A DNA stretch of 64,000 nt, taken from positions 1,852,291-1,916,290 of the forward strand of contig NW_019091371.1 in the NCBI RefSeq assembly GCF_001949145.1, in the 5' to 3' direction. Both the position numbers and the translations under genes were made by a program. Positions within the stretch are counted from its first letter, which is position 1, and each line of letters begins with the position of its first letter. The notes beneath the pieces were generated by a model that was given only the letters and a program-made list of their open reading frames with translations, made no database searches and was not told the DNA's origin. The stretch is from Acanthaster planci. Lineage: Eukaryota > Echinodermata > Asteroidea > Valvatida > Acanthasteridae. Shown one piece after another: positions 56,901 through 61,823 of the stretch.

Positions 56901-59900
56901 TTTTTAACCTAAAGAAGTATCCTGGTCCCAATGTAAAAGCTAAATTCACATTCTGGACTATTTCATCATACAAAATATTCTCTTCATGAAAACAAGCTAT
57001 CAAAAGTATCTAAAATTGCTTATGATATTTATGTATACTTGGAAAAACCTACCGAGAGGCTGAAAAAAAAGCACTAGACCTGAAATCTTTTTTTTTGGGG
57101 GGGGGAGATCATTAAAGGGACCATGTACAAAGAGAAACATTTACGAAAAAGCTTGAAATTTTTGTTTCAATCAACCTTAATTCTAATTTTAATTTGCTAT
57201 TTCTATCTGTATTTTGGGGCCTTTAGTTTTTAATGCTAATAAGAATTTGCATATTCATGAGCAAACCCCTGATGTAATCAAAGGAACTTAGCCTCAGTGT
57301 TACACTGATCTGTGCAAAAACCACATTGCTAGATGTTTTATATTTTGCCGTTGAAGTATATGGTAACAAGCTGGCGAGCAACCTTTTCTTTGAAAAGTTT
57401 TTAAAGAGGAAATTTACATCACTCTTTACTGCACCCTCCCTTGTCTTGAATGTTTAAAAAGTGCACCTTTCAGTTCACTCTACTTTAGAAAGATTTCAGT
57501 TTTGATACATTCAAGAAGAGTTATGACATTCACAAAAAGTGATTCTCAAAACAATTCACTGCACTGATCTTTAAGTGAGCCCCAAATCCAATGCTAAGGC
57601 TTTTTTTGCCTTCCAACTCTCCAACAAATTAAGACTTTAAGAACACTGACAACATTTCCATACTAACCAAAAATTTATGTCAGAACAAAGTAACTTTTGT
57701 GTACGTTTTTAATATCTGTTTCAAGGACAAAAGGTCTTCCCAACTGTATCTAAATGTATGGAAATTTTAGGTCAATCGGACCTTTTCCATTGTGAGGAAA
57801 GGACACCAAGATACTAAGGGCAAGTGTGTATCAGATTTTAACTGAACTCTAAGTTTTGACAAAAACTCGAAGTTTTGACAAAAGTTTTGAGTTCACAAGG
57901 ATCTCATACATGTACATGTACCTCATGATCAATAAGTGGAAAAAAATTACCATTAACCACATACTGTATATATGCCTTTATTTGACATGCTGTATGTAAC
58001 ACAGGTAAAAAATGCTGGTATTCACCCAGCTCTAATGTGTGCAAAAAGCAGTCTTGATGCAATAGGTCTTTTGTGATCCAGCTCCTTTGTGATTAATGGA
58101 GAAATTACTCAGGCTTATAACCGATGATTGGACTGGCAAAACATCAGATTGGCAAAATTTGAACTTCCTTGCCGATATGAGTGTCGATGTTAAAATGAAA
58201 AAAGGAGTAAACTTTGCACTCGGTTTTGGCACAAGTCACAAACACAAATCTCGTATTTTTTATTTGAGCATGAATCCAACCCTTGTTTTTTCATTTGGTG
58301 TGATAAATGAACAGTTACACCATTAAACCCACGTAAAGAATCCCTGAAAATTGCACCTGTGCGATCCGTGCCACAACTCAATGCACGGACCACAGAGCAG
58401 CCCCAAGGAGCAGTCAGTGCACATATGTACAGTTTCCATAGACCACCATTCAAAGAGCCAGGGACAGGCAGGGAAGTACACCATGCACAAGGTGTTGTGT
58501 GACTGGTCTGAAGGTAGCCTGCGATTTCACCTTCACTCAAGGCACGTGTAGCTACCTGAACACACAACATGCACCTCTGCCATTAGCAAGCACAATGAAG
58601 ACTCCAATGCAATGGTGCAGTGGTGCCATGCGTGCCTTGACTAAAAGCTACCAGATGGGTTGGCCTAAAGGCAACTCCTAACAAACTTGAAGGTTGGCAG
58701 CTCATTCCAGTCTTTGGCTCTGCTCCATCTTCTCAATTTAACTTTGCCATGGACCCAATAGGATTTTTCTTTTCCCAGGGGACATAGATTTTTCATTTTT
58801 TCCCGAGAGGGGGAAGTCCCGGGGGAAGGGGGAAGCCTTGGGGAGCCCAGGGGAGTAGGGGAAGTCCCGGGAAGAGGGGTTTTAGGGTGGTTTTTGGGTA
58901 GTTTTGGAAAAAGTCGATGTGGTATTCAGGGGGTCAATGAGGTATACGAGGAAAAGTGGTTGGTCTGAAACTCTCCTTCACATACTACTTATGGGAGCAA
59001 TATTGTTATCTCAAATATTACAAAAGGTGAAATTTGATCAAGCTATCTATATTCTGATTCATAAATCTGATTTTACAGACTGGCTACAAAGTCCTGATGA
59101 ACTTTGTTTTTGGCCCAATACTTTTCCTTTTGTAAAATTCACTGTTAAAATGCACCCTAACAGACGGAAATAATTTTCTAACAAACTAGCCATTGGGTAT
59201 GTGAGTGGCGGTGATACAGATTTACTAGGAGTTGTCAATTTTAAAAAACTTATATATACTACTTATATGCTGGTACAGCTAATATGCCAACTTTAAATTT
59301 CCAGATATTTGCATGCTGCAGTTCATAATCTGCACGGCCTATATTCTGAAAATATTCTTACACAACAGAAAACTGTGATGACTATTTATAGCATACTGGT
59401 TCTGACAGAAACACTCTTAAAATGTAGCTGTGATGAATTTTTCTTCAACTATGTAATTTTCTTCTATGCATGAACACTCTTTACATTCCTACTTGGTTAA
59501 ATGCATTAGAAAGAATATAAAATTTTCCATGCTCTCCTGGACAACTGAGGGAGCTGTTGCTGTGACATGGTTCAGTGCATAGGAGTTTCTCTTCAAATTG
59601 TGAACCCAGAAAAAAAAAATTTCTGAGAGAGGGTCCAGTGCTTTCATATTGTAATACACATGAAAAATGAATGTGCAAAGAAATCCAAGTCCTTGAAAAT
59701 CTGCATAAATGCAGGACATTTTAGTGAACAAACCAATGTAACTTTGAGACTTTCCCACTGGGAGGAGGATATCACAGTTTTGCTCGTGGATATGGAAATA
59801 CTAATTACCATAAAACCCCCAAAGGCAGTAAAATAACCTTTGAAACTGTGAACCAAACATTGAAAATAAGATTACCTGAGACACAAAGGGGAATTTTAAG

Positions 59901-61214
59901 TTTTGTATTAACGACATGCTGCCATGCGCTCATAAAATGCAGTGCACACATACAGAGCAATTTTCAAGATTTTCAGTTTTCAAACTTCTTCCAAAATTCA
60001 TCATTTCATTTAATGTACATTTAAACCCACAAGAAGGACTCTTTGGTGTCTACTCTGAGCCAACAGGTAACCTTCATTGACTCCTAAATATTTCAGCCAG
60101 GCATGCAGCCTTGTAAAACAGCCCAGATAGTGCAATGTTATGTAAGATTCTTTTGTTCCCGAAACCAAAACTGTGCACTTCTGACCTCTATTCAAAAGGA
60201 GCCAGATTAGCGTGCAGCGGTGCTGTGTGGCTCATCGCTGCGGTGGTGGAGCGCTTTTGTCCCCAGTGGTAATCCACTCAGTCTAATTGCCCCAAAGCGT
60301 GGTATACTGTTTCAAAACAAGGCTGGATTATCTCCACTATTGAAAGTAAAAAAATGTCAGTAATGCCCAGCAGCTCAGTCTTTTCTGCCGAGCACGGTCT
60401 TTTGTTACAAGGCCCAGCTCTTTTGTCCTGGTTTTGGGCTCCACAGTTTTGTGTATAAAGCCTAGGTGCTCGAAAATGGGTCCCTGGCAGCAAGTGGTTA
60501 AAACAAATTGATTGCAGCTACCCTTCAAGAGTAAAATACTGCAAAACCCACTGTGAAGTTTCTGATTATTTGCGGGTAAATAGACCAATTGCATCCACTA
60601 AATCACGAGACCTATAGATCTTTTTCCTGTGATGTCACAATCATGCTGGACTGCCATGTGTTGTGATGGTAATGAGTGGATAGTGTTGAGATGGTAATCG
60701 ACTTACTCAAGATAAACTCGTCAAACATACAGCATTTGCACGTGTGCTTGCGTGTGGCTGAAGCTGCCTGTAGGAATATGTGCGATCAACATGGCCAAGG
60801 CGGTCCACACGTGGTGGTATTATTTACATTTAGTGCAATACAGTTACGTCGGTGAAAAAGGCCTATAGGGGGTATTCAATACTAAGAAACATGGGAGTCT
60901 AACAACGCACAGTGTTTCATAAGTATTATTTACCAAAATAAAGCCGACGGTATGTACACGTACCATACTCAGACTACTAATGTGATGGGTACTCTACCGT
61001 AAATCGGCTTCTTGTTTGTGAACAACATTGAAACCATGTTTGCTATAGGATTGATACCCACTATAGCTTATGTGATTTAGCAGACGCTATCAGTCTACGG
61101 AAGGGACAACTAACCTTCACTGCAAAAGCTATGTGCCTCGCCTGAGAAGTAAATACGCTCATGGAGAATCTTCTCTAGATGACAATAATCACATTCCACA
61201 ACAACAGAGTTAAC
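8789..61214 (-). CDS. Zinc finger MYM-type protein (ZMYM2/3/4 family), 3' ten exons
   Basis: Ten minus-strand exons join in frame: 61214-61115, 56533-56353, 55551-55370, 43878-43819, 43177-42932, 42075-41758, 34989-34849, 25143-24370, 16637-16505 and 8981-8789. They total 2328 nt, or 776 codons including the stop. Every junction keeps phase (phase 1 except phase 2 at junctions 2/3 and 9/10), and each has AG acceptors and GT donors. Residues 1-155 carry three MYM zinc-finger modules. Residues 257-363 hold the Pro-Val repeat and an acidic helical stretch. Residues from about 460 to the end form the DUF3504 domain (motifs KQLGAHSPY, NPLRCPVRLYEFYLSKC, ERSCVPDSPVWYS). In vertebrates ZMYM2/3/4 are nuclear proteins tied to SUMO binding and to LSD1/CoREST-type corepressor complexes; that role is transferred from family knowledge. 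The 5' end lies outside the window. The exact paralogue cannot be assigned, so no symbol is given. Confidence 0.93.
8982..11250. other. Intron 9, distal part; nothing recognised
   Basis: It contains short open frames and C/T-rich stretches (for example around 9640-9860) but no domain, no repeat partner elsewhere in the window, and no clear transposon ends. The frame at 10450-10851 has a CIGC-type pair but no convincing family. Confidence 0.5.
11250..13900 (-). mobile_element. DIRS-type retroelement relic D2
   Basis: The parts read in minus-strand order. A gag-like piece lies at 13880-13180 (EDYMLVPRVLNTAKDKLTMA). A reverse transcriptase start lies at about 12880 (VTPKRDTGAWQPILNLN) and its catalytic region at 12700-12590 (LPLGTSPE, then FFLDD). 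RNase H remnants lie near 12240-12300. The recombinase part near 11590-11700 matches D6 at 62200-62310 at nucleotide level (ggtaccatttaagag/ggtaccacttcaggg and the following gggcacca). All frames are broken. The boundaries are approximate because I did not find clear termini. It lies in intron 9 of the ZMYM gene, same orientation. Confidence 0.65.
15419..15772 (+). other. Unassigned 117-residue open frame
   Basis: The frame begins with a hydrophobic stretch (FAVLRSIVAVCVVYDVIHC) that could pass for a signal peptide and includes GSCCEINRKVFEPRLG. No family is recognised. A possible donor (GGAGT before gtaagc) follows the Cys-rich part. It lies in intron 9 of the ZMYM gene on the other strand and is quite possibly chance. 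Confidence 0.2.
15985..16300 (+). mobile_element. Possible tRNA-derived SINE fragments
   Basis: Two similar stretches, gtagtggctctatggctaag at about 15985 and gtagtggctctgagggtaag at about 16215, resemble an RNA polymerase III A box. The second is followed by gtggggttgaaatc, a B-box-like sequence. Both sit just upstream of ZMYM exon 9 in genome coordinates. No full tRNA fold was found. Confidence 0.35.
16505..16637 (-). CDS. ZMYM exon 9 (DUF3504, conserved core)
   Basis: The acceptor is gtaatagcag and the donor is AAAATG before gtaagtgcc; the exon is 133 nt (2+129+2). It encodes IELAGKRKRDRDSE, LEQSENTENPLRCPVRLYEF and YLSK. The LRCPVRLYEFYLSKC block is among the best conserved in ZMYM2/3/4 and QRICH1. 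The terminal TG plus C of exon 10 restores Cys. Confidence 0.96.
17845..20500 (-). mobile_element. DIRS-type retroelement relic D3
   Basis: The 3' terminal region at 17845-18180 has the DIRS layout: a terminal repeat (cctccccacagtagtg, acctacccaaacagtc), a spacer, then the inverted copy at 18055-18110. A reverse transcriptase remnant lies at about 20220-20120 (PFSLLMSQRVFT, then VAAYLRQ). The stretch at 19240-19340 aligns with the post-RNase H region of D6 at 62875-62970. It is of the same subfamily as D6 by its termini. It lies in intron 8, same orientation as the ZMYM gene. The 5' limit is uncertain and remnants could extend to about 23.3 kb. Confidence 0.62.
20500..22468. other. Intron 8, middle part; nothing recognised
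   Basis: The sequence is AT-rich, with a short tacatgtaca-rich patch at 21536-21600. Short open frames on both strands lack domains. Confidence 0.5.
22469..23320 (-). other. Repetitive Pro/Ser/Cys-rich open region, probably transposon-derived
   Basis: A 164-residue minus-strand frame contains two related segments (SPVCKKCKRPISSSLG, then LCVRSINSPCLLPPGQLVG), meaning the DNA holds an imperfect duplication of about 120 bp. The composition recalls gag-like parts of the DIRS copies nearby. It could be the 5' portion of D3, separated by other sequence. No function is proposed. Confidence 0.3.
23699..24292 (-). mobile_element. TTAA-flanked MITE copy 2 (full length)
   Basis: It is about 590 bp, opening at TTAACCACTTGCCGCC and closing at GCAGCAAGTGGCTAA, so the ends are inverted repeats of about 14 bp. 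It is in reverse orientation to copies 1, 3 and 4. No coding potential is recognised. It sits in intron 8, ending about 78 bp from the donor of ZMYM exon 8. Confidence 0.8.
24370..25143 (-). CDS. ZMYM exon 8 (main part of DUF3504, Crypton-derived)
   Basis: This 774-nt exon, the largest, opens after acceptor ttatttgcag and closes at AAAAAAG before gttggttcc. The first 70 or so residues are a basic linker (TTRSKSSKTSGRRGRSRGNK, a likely nuclear-localisation region). The DUF3504 domain follows: GVNAYRYFVFKKK, ELGYILCLMCKEGTQPNG, LIFLSIQQHLSDNGR, LWSAKQLGAHSPY and FLRYYPAD. The domain is published as descended from a Crypton tyrosine recombinase. The open frame runs past the splice site to a stop at 24296, but the reading ends at 24370 because the phase and family sequence continue in exon 9. 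A TTAA MITE ends about 78 bp downstream of the donor. Confidence 0.97.
25968..26529 (+). mobile_element. TTAA-flanked MITE copy 3 (full length)
   Basis: It opens at TTAACCACTTCGTGCC and closes at GGCAGGAAGTGGTTAA, with perfect TTAA at both ends. It is about 560 bp and non-coding. The interior matches copies 2 (inverted) and 4. The TTAA target duplication is the hallmark of piggyBac-type transposition. It lies in intron 7. Confidence 0.82.
26530..27917. other. Intron 7, part; nothing coding
   Basis: The sequence is AT-rich. The stretch 27560-27830 (ccaaacttcaagccaatcag, agaagaaaaagagtccaaa) resembles the tail of widespread non-coding repeat families of marine invertebrates. No coding exon is seen. 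Confidence 0.5.
27918..28330. repeat. Long interspersed repeat, copy A
   Basis: It opens aactagatagaagcatttgt and matches 46899-47310. It lies in intron 7, is non-coding, and is followed by units with cacacaaagtttcaaccgaa shared with the 47.3-47.5 kb region. Confidence 0.75.
28330..29060. repeat. Interspersed satellite units in intron 7
   Basis: The sequence holds diverged units of the family seen at 44.5-48.5 kb, including cccttccctttccagccaca, a TGACGTCA at 28867-28874, and tcatgtcacgtgatttgcgt. Nothing coding is seen. Confidence 0.6.
29077..29258. repeat. Near-perfect fold-back hairpin (~182 bp)
   Basis: The left arm (ttgtattgttacgtcatag, then gcaactttgccaaccagtgg and tagtaatgc) and the right arm (its reverse complement, ending tatctatgacgtaatacaa) pair over about 80 bp each with few mismatches. 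The centre is near tttcacgtgaactttctcat. A fold-back MITE is the simplest reading; a hairpin-RNA locus is an alternative. Confidence 0.8.
29260..30317. other. Intron 7, part; nothing recognised
   Basis: There is a short atgatatgatatccgatatc-like patch at 29385-29450 built from ATATC words; otherwise the sequence is plain and AT-rich. Confidence 0.5.
30318..30506. mobile_element. Second, smaller TTAA-flanked MITE
   Basis: It opens at TTAATCCCTTTGCG and closes at CGTGAAGGGGTTAA. The ends are imperfect inverted repeats of about 14 bp with TTAA on both sides, 189 bp in total. The interior differs from the larger MITE family. Only one copy was seen, so the call rests on structure. Confidence 0.5.
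30820..33980 (-). mobile_element. DIRS-type retroelement relic D4 with both termini
   Basis: The termini at 30820-31000 and 33930-33980 share cacatacccctgcccagcct in inverted orientation and match those of D1. A segment containing catcgtggagggtcaagggg lies near both ends. In minus-strand order there are a gag-like Ser/Pro-rich part (33220-32760), RNase H remnants (32680-32560), a DIRS region at 32430-31980 and a recombinase (31980-30990). Reverse transcriptase is deleted, giving about 3.2 kb. The 5' untranslated part at 33290-33420 has an internal repeat starting gtgatcaagggta. It lies in intron 7, same orientation as the host gene. Confidence 0.8.
30988..31785 (-). pseudogene. D4 tyrosine recombinase (DIRS YR), broken
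   Basis: Two main pieces are visible. At 31785-31417 are YLMLTWDLGSVLPVL, then INLAFLLVVVASRQGSKL, whose R corresponds to the box-A Arg (usually SGRR or SRR). At 31260-30988 are RARAVRATTASWLYFRGVPL, then STFTEKCFLKNAL. The expected His of the H-x-x-R motif is replaced (ARAVR) and the expected Tyr is Phe (CFLKN). The copy therefore looks catalytically dead as well as frame-broken. Confidence 0.75.
34849..34989 (-). CDS. ZMYM exon 7 (acidic segment)
   Basis: This is a 141-nt exon between acceptor atattccacag and donor CTACAAG before gtagaata. It encodes the acidic stretch AEGDDFGGLGLENAED, then LADSILKMAADIAEVLED, which aligns in position with the conserved helix before DUF3504 in ZMYM3-like proteins. 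The exact phase-1 fit to exons 6 and 8 supports it. Both flanking introns are large (6.8 and 9.7 kb) and rich in mobile elements. Confidence 0.88.
34990..36155. other. Intron 6 next to exon 7; nothing recognised
   Basis: AT-rich sequence with no repeat partner seen in the window and no domain-bearing open frame. Confidence 0.5.
36156..39440. mobile_element. Element with ~28-bp terminal inverted repeats and internal minisatellite
   Basis: The left end reads tagggacgggatcaaaaata then cagagacc; the right end is its inverted copy, ggtctctgtatctttgatcc then cgtccctta. Inside, at about 38600-39110, at least five copies of a 90-120-bp unit are arrayed (caaaatatataaattctttc and variants). The right 850 bp recur inverted at 54090-54760. 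No transposase frame is recognised, so it is either a 3.3-kb non-autonomous DNA transposon or two nearby solo copies. It lies in intron 6. Confidence 0.6.
39847..39862 (+). ncRNA. Histone-type 3' stem-loop-like sequence, copy 1
   Basis: AGCTCTCTTCAGAGCC has the stem and pyrimidine loop of the histone mRNA 3' element followed by the usual ACA-type flank (aacatcaaac). The first base is A where the consensus has G, which weakens the stem. No histone coding frame lies upstream. It may be a relic of a histone 3' end. Confidence 0.4.
39891..39906 (+). ncRNA. Histone-type 3' stem-loop-like sequence, copy 2
   Basis: GGCTCTTTTCAGGGCC fits the consensus (six-pair stem with one G-T wobble and a 4-nt loop) and is followed by aacatt. 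It begins 44 bp after copy 1. Without a histone gene nearby, its role is unclear. Confidence 0.5.
39910..41757. other. Intron 6 next to exon 6; nothing coding
   Basis: The stretch 40060-40350 is relatively GC-rich and open on the plus strand (aacatggccgccgttactgt), but no family is recognised. The rest is AT-rich. Confidence 0.45.
41758..42075 (-). CDS. ZMYM exon 6 (Pro-Val repeat and acidic helix)
   Basis: The acceptor is catgccaacag and the donor is ACATTAG before gtacatgt. It encodes DQQPLIIPVPVPIFVPVPM, then LPVPIPVPMFIPV. This degenerate Pro-Val repeat is highly characteristic of ZMYM2/3/4/6. A helical segment follows (ADRLLASIQEISERIPSDP, then LEAEMLMLADAIAGDE), matching the family's conserved IPSDPLEA block. 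The exon is 318 nt, phase 1 at both ends. Confidence 0.96.
42274..42450 (-). mobile_element. MITE copy 5 (truncated)
   Basis: This segment includes ctgaaatactcgggtgtca and runs to the terminal region aacatgtggttt. It matches 24090-24292 of copy 2 in the same orientation. The other end is missing. It lies in intron 5, a short intron between exons 5 and 6. Confidence 0.7.
42773..42820. repeat. AT dinucleotide microsatellite
   Basis: An interrupted (AT)n run, including atatatatatatatatat, lies in intron 5. It creates chance open frames on both strands. Confidence 0.9.
42932..43177 (-). CDS. ZMYM exon 5 (proline-rich linker)
   Basis: The exon follows acceptor cttacttttaag and ends ATGACCG before the strong donor gtaagtacc. 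It holds a run of Pro and Val (HRPPPPPVPVPPAP), then NKVTLVKPFTQTKSVSCRPL. This resembles the polyproline and the repeated K-x-x-x-CKP/CRP motifs that precede the Pro-Val segment in ZMYM2/3/4. It is phase 1 at both ends and links to exon 6 by G+AT = Asp. Confidence 0.92.
43819..43878 (-). CDS. ZMYM exon 4 (short Thr/Pro/Gln linker)
   Basis: This is a 60-nt exon bounded by acceptor tatttacttgacag and donor CAGACAA before gtaagctc. It encodes TTTPVITNVVSLAPGQQQT and carries no domain. It is called because both flanking junctions are phase 1 and preserve the frame between exon 3 and exon 5. As a symmetrical phase 1-1 exon it could be skipped without shifting the frame. Conservation cannot be judged from one sequence, so it is less certain than its neighbours. 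Confidence 0.8.
44500..47760. repeat. Diverged interspersed satellite field
   Basis: Irregular relatives of the 171-bp unit recur. Signatures are acgtgtacaaaacctatgg, aaaatattcaaaattcaata, aatcatgtgatgacgtcatc and tttcaacctgatagagcatg. A further unit around tcacataaggtcaattttct occurs twice, near 46011 and 46146. Related stretches lie at 7540-7700, 8220-8310 and 27540-29060. No host exon is recognised inside. Confidence 0.7.
46899..47310. repeat. Long interspersed repeat, copy B
   Basis: This stretch, opening aactagatagaagtgtttgt, matches 27918-28330 in the same orientation over about 400 bp with moderate divergence. It continues into shared satellite-like sequence. No coding potential is evident. 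Confidence 0.75.
47760..48530. repeat. 171-bp tandem array with paired TGACGTCA palindromes
   Basis: The anchor aaaacgtgtacaaagtcaat, with variants, occurs at 47923, 48094, 48265 and 48435, giving periods of 171, 171 and 170 bp. Three units contain TGACGTCATCATGACGTCA or a close match, that is two 8-bp palindromes 11 bp apart. Flanking sequence has more diverged units of the same family. It lies in intron 3. Transcription or function is not shown. Confidence 0.85.
48531..49949. other. Intron 3, between satellite array and LINE
   Basis: A last diverged satellite unit is followed by plain sequence. No coding exon or transposon end is recognised. Confidence 0.5.
49950..51262 (+). mobile_element. 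LINE (non-LTR retrotransposon) fragment, ORF1 end and endonuclease start
   Basis: At 49961-50152 a frame reads EDLTRADLQEKRKW, then VPAAYKKGRKYRFVAGK, like the C-terminus of LINE ORF1 proteins. At 50680-51260, in shifting frames, are RSLCRHFHDIQDYL, FSIYGFSEMWF, YLKLGGGVALFVNNSL and DFNLNF. These match the N-terminal half of an apurinic-type endonuclease (NIRSL, SETW, GGGVALFV, GDFN motifs). AT-rich sequence lies between. The element ends abruptly at D5. No reverse transcriptase is present here. Confidence 0.72.
51265..52760 (-). mobile_element. DIRS-type retroelement relic D5, internally deleted
   Basis: In minus-strand order: a Pro-rich gag tail (52760-52580), a segment with DITSDRWVLQ near 52360, a palm start with STLFLTPKKE near 51990, and YPFGPSTSLRVFTGA then QYLDDWLI near 51740-51620. 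The next codons belong to the segment after RNase H (PIQAVLSKMEQEHC, then FWPRQSWFP). The thumb and RNase H regions are thus deleted. The recombinase N-terminus starts and then stops near 51265, where LINE sequence begins. It is 5' and 3' truncated and lies in intron 3, same orientation as the host gene. Confidence 0.75.
52822..52931. repeat. Direct repeat copy 1 (110 bp)
   Basis: This stretch includes aaggtggactacacccggcc and gtaagataggctgctctaga. It is repeated at 53183-53292 with only a few mismatches, offset 361 bp. It could be a segmental tandem duplication or terminal direct repeats of a small element. Confidence 0.85.
53183..53292. repeat. Direct repeat copy 2 (110 bp)
   Basis: This is the second copy of the 52822-52931 repeat, same orientation, in intron 3. 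The sequence between the copies is AT-rich and shows no recognised gene. Confidence 0.85.
54090..54760. mobile_element. Related minisatellite-bearing element, inverted
   Basis: It starts aagggacgagatcaaaaaat, like the end at 39440 read in reverse, then shares gcatgcgaaaatggcagcgt-type sequence with it. It then carries four units of a ~118-120-bp repeat (ggtgggttggatgctcg at 54316, variants near 54438, 54558 and 54677). These are the reverse complement of the 38.6-39.1 kb units. The far end is not clear. Confidence 0.6.
55370..55551 (-). CDS. ZMYM exon 3 (last MYM finger and linker)
   Basis: The acceptor is tgtattccag and the donor is GCACCAA before gtaagtttc. The exon encodes CDGCKCTG, then SFIWRGEMKRVCNQHCLLLFY and AQQNIP, the usual end of the final MYM finger before the family's QQN-rich linker. 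A Thr/Ser/Gln-rich tail follows. The single leftover A joins AA of exon 4 to make Lys. Confidence 0.95.
56078..56210. repeat. Repeat flanking ZMYM exon 2, intron 2 copy
   Basis: The stretch with tttttatctgtattttaggg and tgatgtaatcctgaacttcc resembles 57194-57325 in the same orientation, at roughly 75-80% by eye. The two copies lie either side of exon 2. Confidence 0.65.
56353..56533 (-). CDS. ZMYM exon 2 (MYM finger core)
   Basis: The acceptor is ctttatttcag and the donor is GCCAA before gtaagaacc. The exon supplies 2+177+2 nt. It reads from CKLLFKQQ through CTVCDYC and the basic segment RMYGNHKKKFC to CSMACKSQYDKWLSKGA. It completes the first finger and encodes the Cys pairs of the second. 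The AA at its end plus G of exon 3 gives Lys, followed by CDGC of the third finger. Two related non-coding repeats lie either side of this exon, at 56078-56210 and 57194-57325. Confidence 0.95.
56801..56896. repeat. Perfect 48-bp tandem duplication
   Basis: Two head-to-tail copies of a 48-bp unit beginning gtccacaaggaaaagcaaag are identical as far as I can read. Their identity implies a recent duplication. It lies in intron 1, 268 bp upstream of exon 2 in gene orientation. Confidence 0.9.
57194..57325. repeat. Repeat flanking ZMYM exon 2, intron 1 copy
   Basis: This is the partner of 56078-56210, containing tttctatctgtattttgggg and gcatattcatgagcaaaccc. It is non-coding. Confidence 0.65.
57326..59907. 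other. Intron 1, part; one G-rich patch, no exon recognised
   Basis: The minus-strand frame at 58190-58570 is Cys- and Gly-containing but does not match MYM or another family I know. A G-rich patch at 58800-58910 has several runs of four or more G. The remainder is AT-rich. Confidence 0.45.
59908..60501 (+). mobile_element. TTAA-flanked MITE copy 4 (full length)
   Basis: It opens at TTAACGACATGCTGCC and closes at GGCAGCAAGTGGTTAA, about 594 bp, in ZMYM intron 1. The interior, including the segment around gtaatgcccagcagc, matches copies 1 and 3. Confidence 0.8.
60890..61080 (+). repeat. Interspersed repeat, copy B
   Basis: It contains gtgtttcataagtattattt and ctactaatgtgatgggtact and pairs with 226-445. 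In both places it lies downstream of a TTAA MITE in the same orientation, though at different distances. It ends about 35 bp from the donor side of ZMYM exon 1. Confidence 0.65.
61115..61214 (-). CDS. ZMYM exon 1 of the visible chain (start of a MYM finger)
   Basis: The exon opens in phase 0 after the acceptor ttttgtaccaag and closes at GAAG before the donor gttagttg. It encodes about 33 residues, including CDYC near residues 8-11 and the aromatic/Gly/FCSEG end of a MYM-type finger. The last G plus GG of the next exon makes Gly, giving FCSEGCKLL, a join expected for the family. The intron upstream contains DIRS copy D6. Because ZMYM2/3/4 proteins usually carry about nine or ten MYM fingers, more 5' exons are expected beyond the right edge of the window. 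Confidence 0.92.
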
Positions 61215-61823
61215 CTTGGTACAAAAAACAAAAGAAGTTGTAAATACAGGCAAATTCAAGATAGTTTGCAATTGCTCCATGTCAAGCAACATCATGATCT
61301 CAATCTTAAAAAAATTGGGGGGATTCTGCCCCCCCCCATTTTTTCTGATATTGCTGCAGTGCATTTTTTTCAGGAGCTGAGACTCCTCCCCACAGATATG
61401 TGGGTGAGGTCTGCTGTTGAATACCTACTCTAAACAGTCGCTAAATATGCGAATTCCTTTGCGTCTGATTCAATTCGCTAAATCTTCTGATCAACCGTAG
61501 TGCGCCCTCATGTCCCATGACGCATAGCGGAATGGCCGCCATGTTCGTCGTCCTTTTCTGGTATTAAAATTGTCCAAGCCAAAAGTGGGGAAGGATGGGA
61601 GGATGCCGACTGTTTGGGGTAGCTAGGTATTCAATAGCAGACCTCACCCACATTTCTGTGGGGGAGGAGTCTTCTGCTTTCAACCTACCCCAAACAGTCT
61701 AAATATGCAGAGTAGCACCGAGCCCTTGGAGAGGGGTGCAGCGAGGACGCACTACATGATGAGAATGCCAGAGGAATAAGGAGTTGTCCAAATTTATTGC
61801 GGACTAACCACATAATGGAGTTG

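Noticed and set aside
58190-58570. 126-residue minus-strand frame as an additional MYM exon
   Set aside because: Its Cys spacing does not fit a MYM finger, and exons 1 and 2 already join in phase with the expected FCSEGC sequence across this intron.
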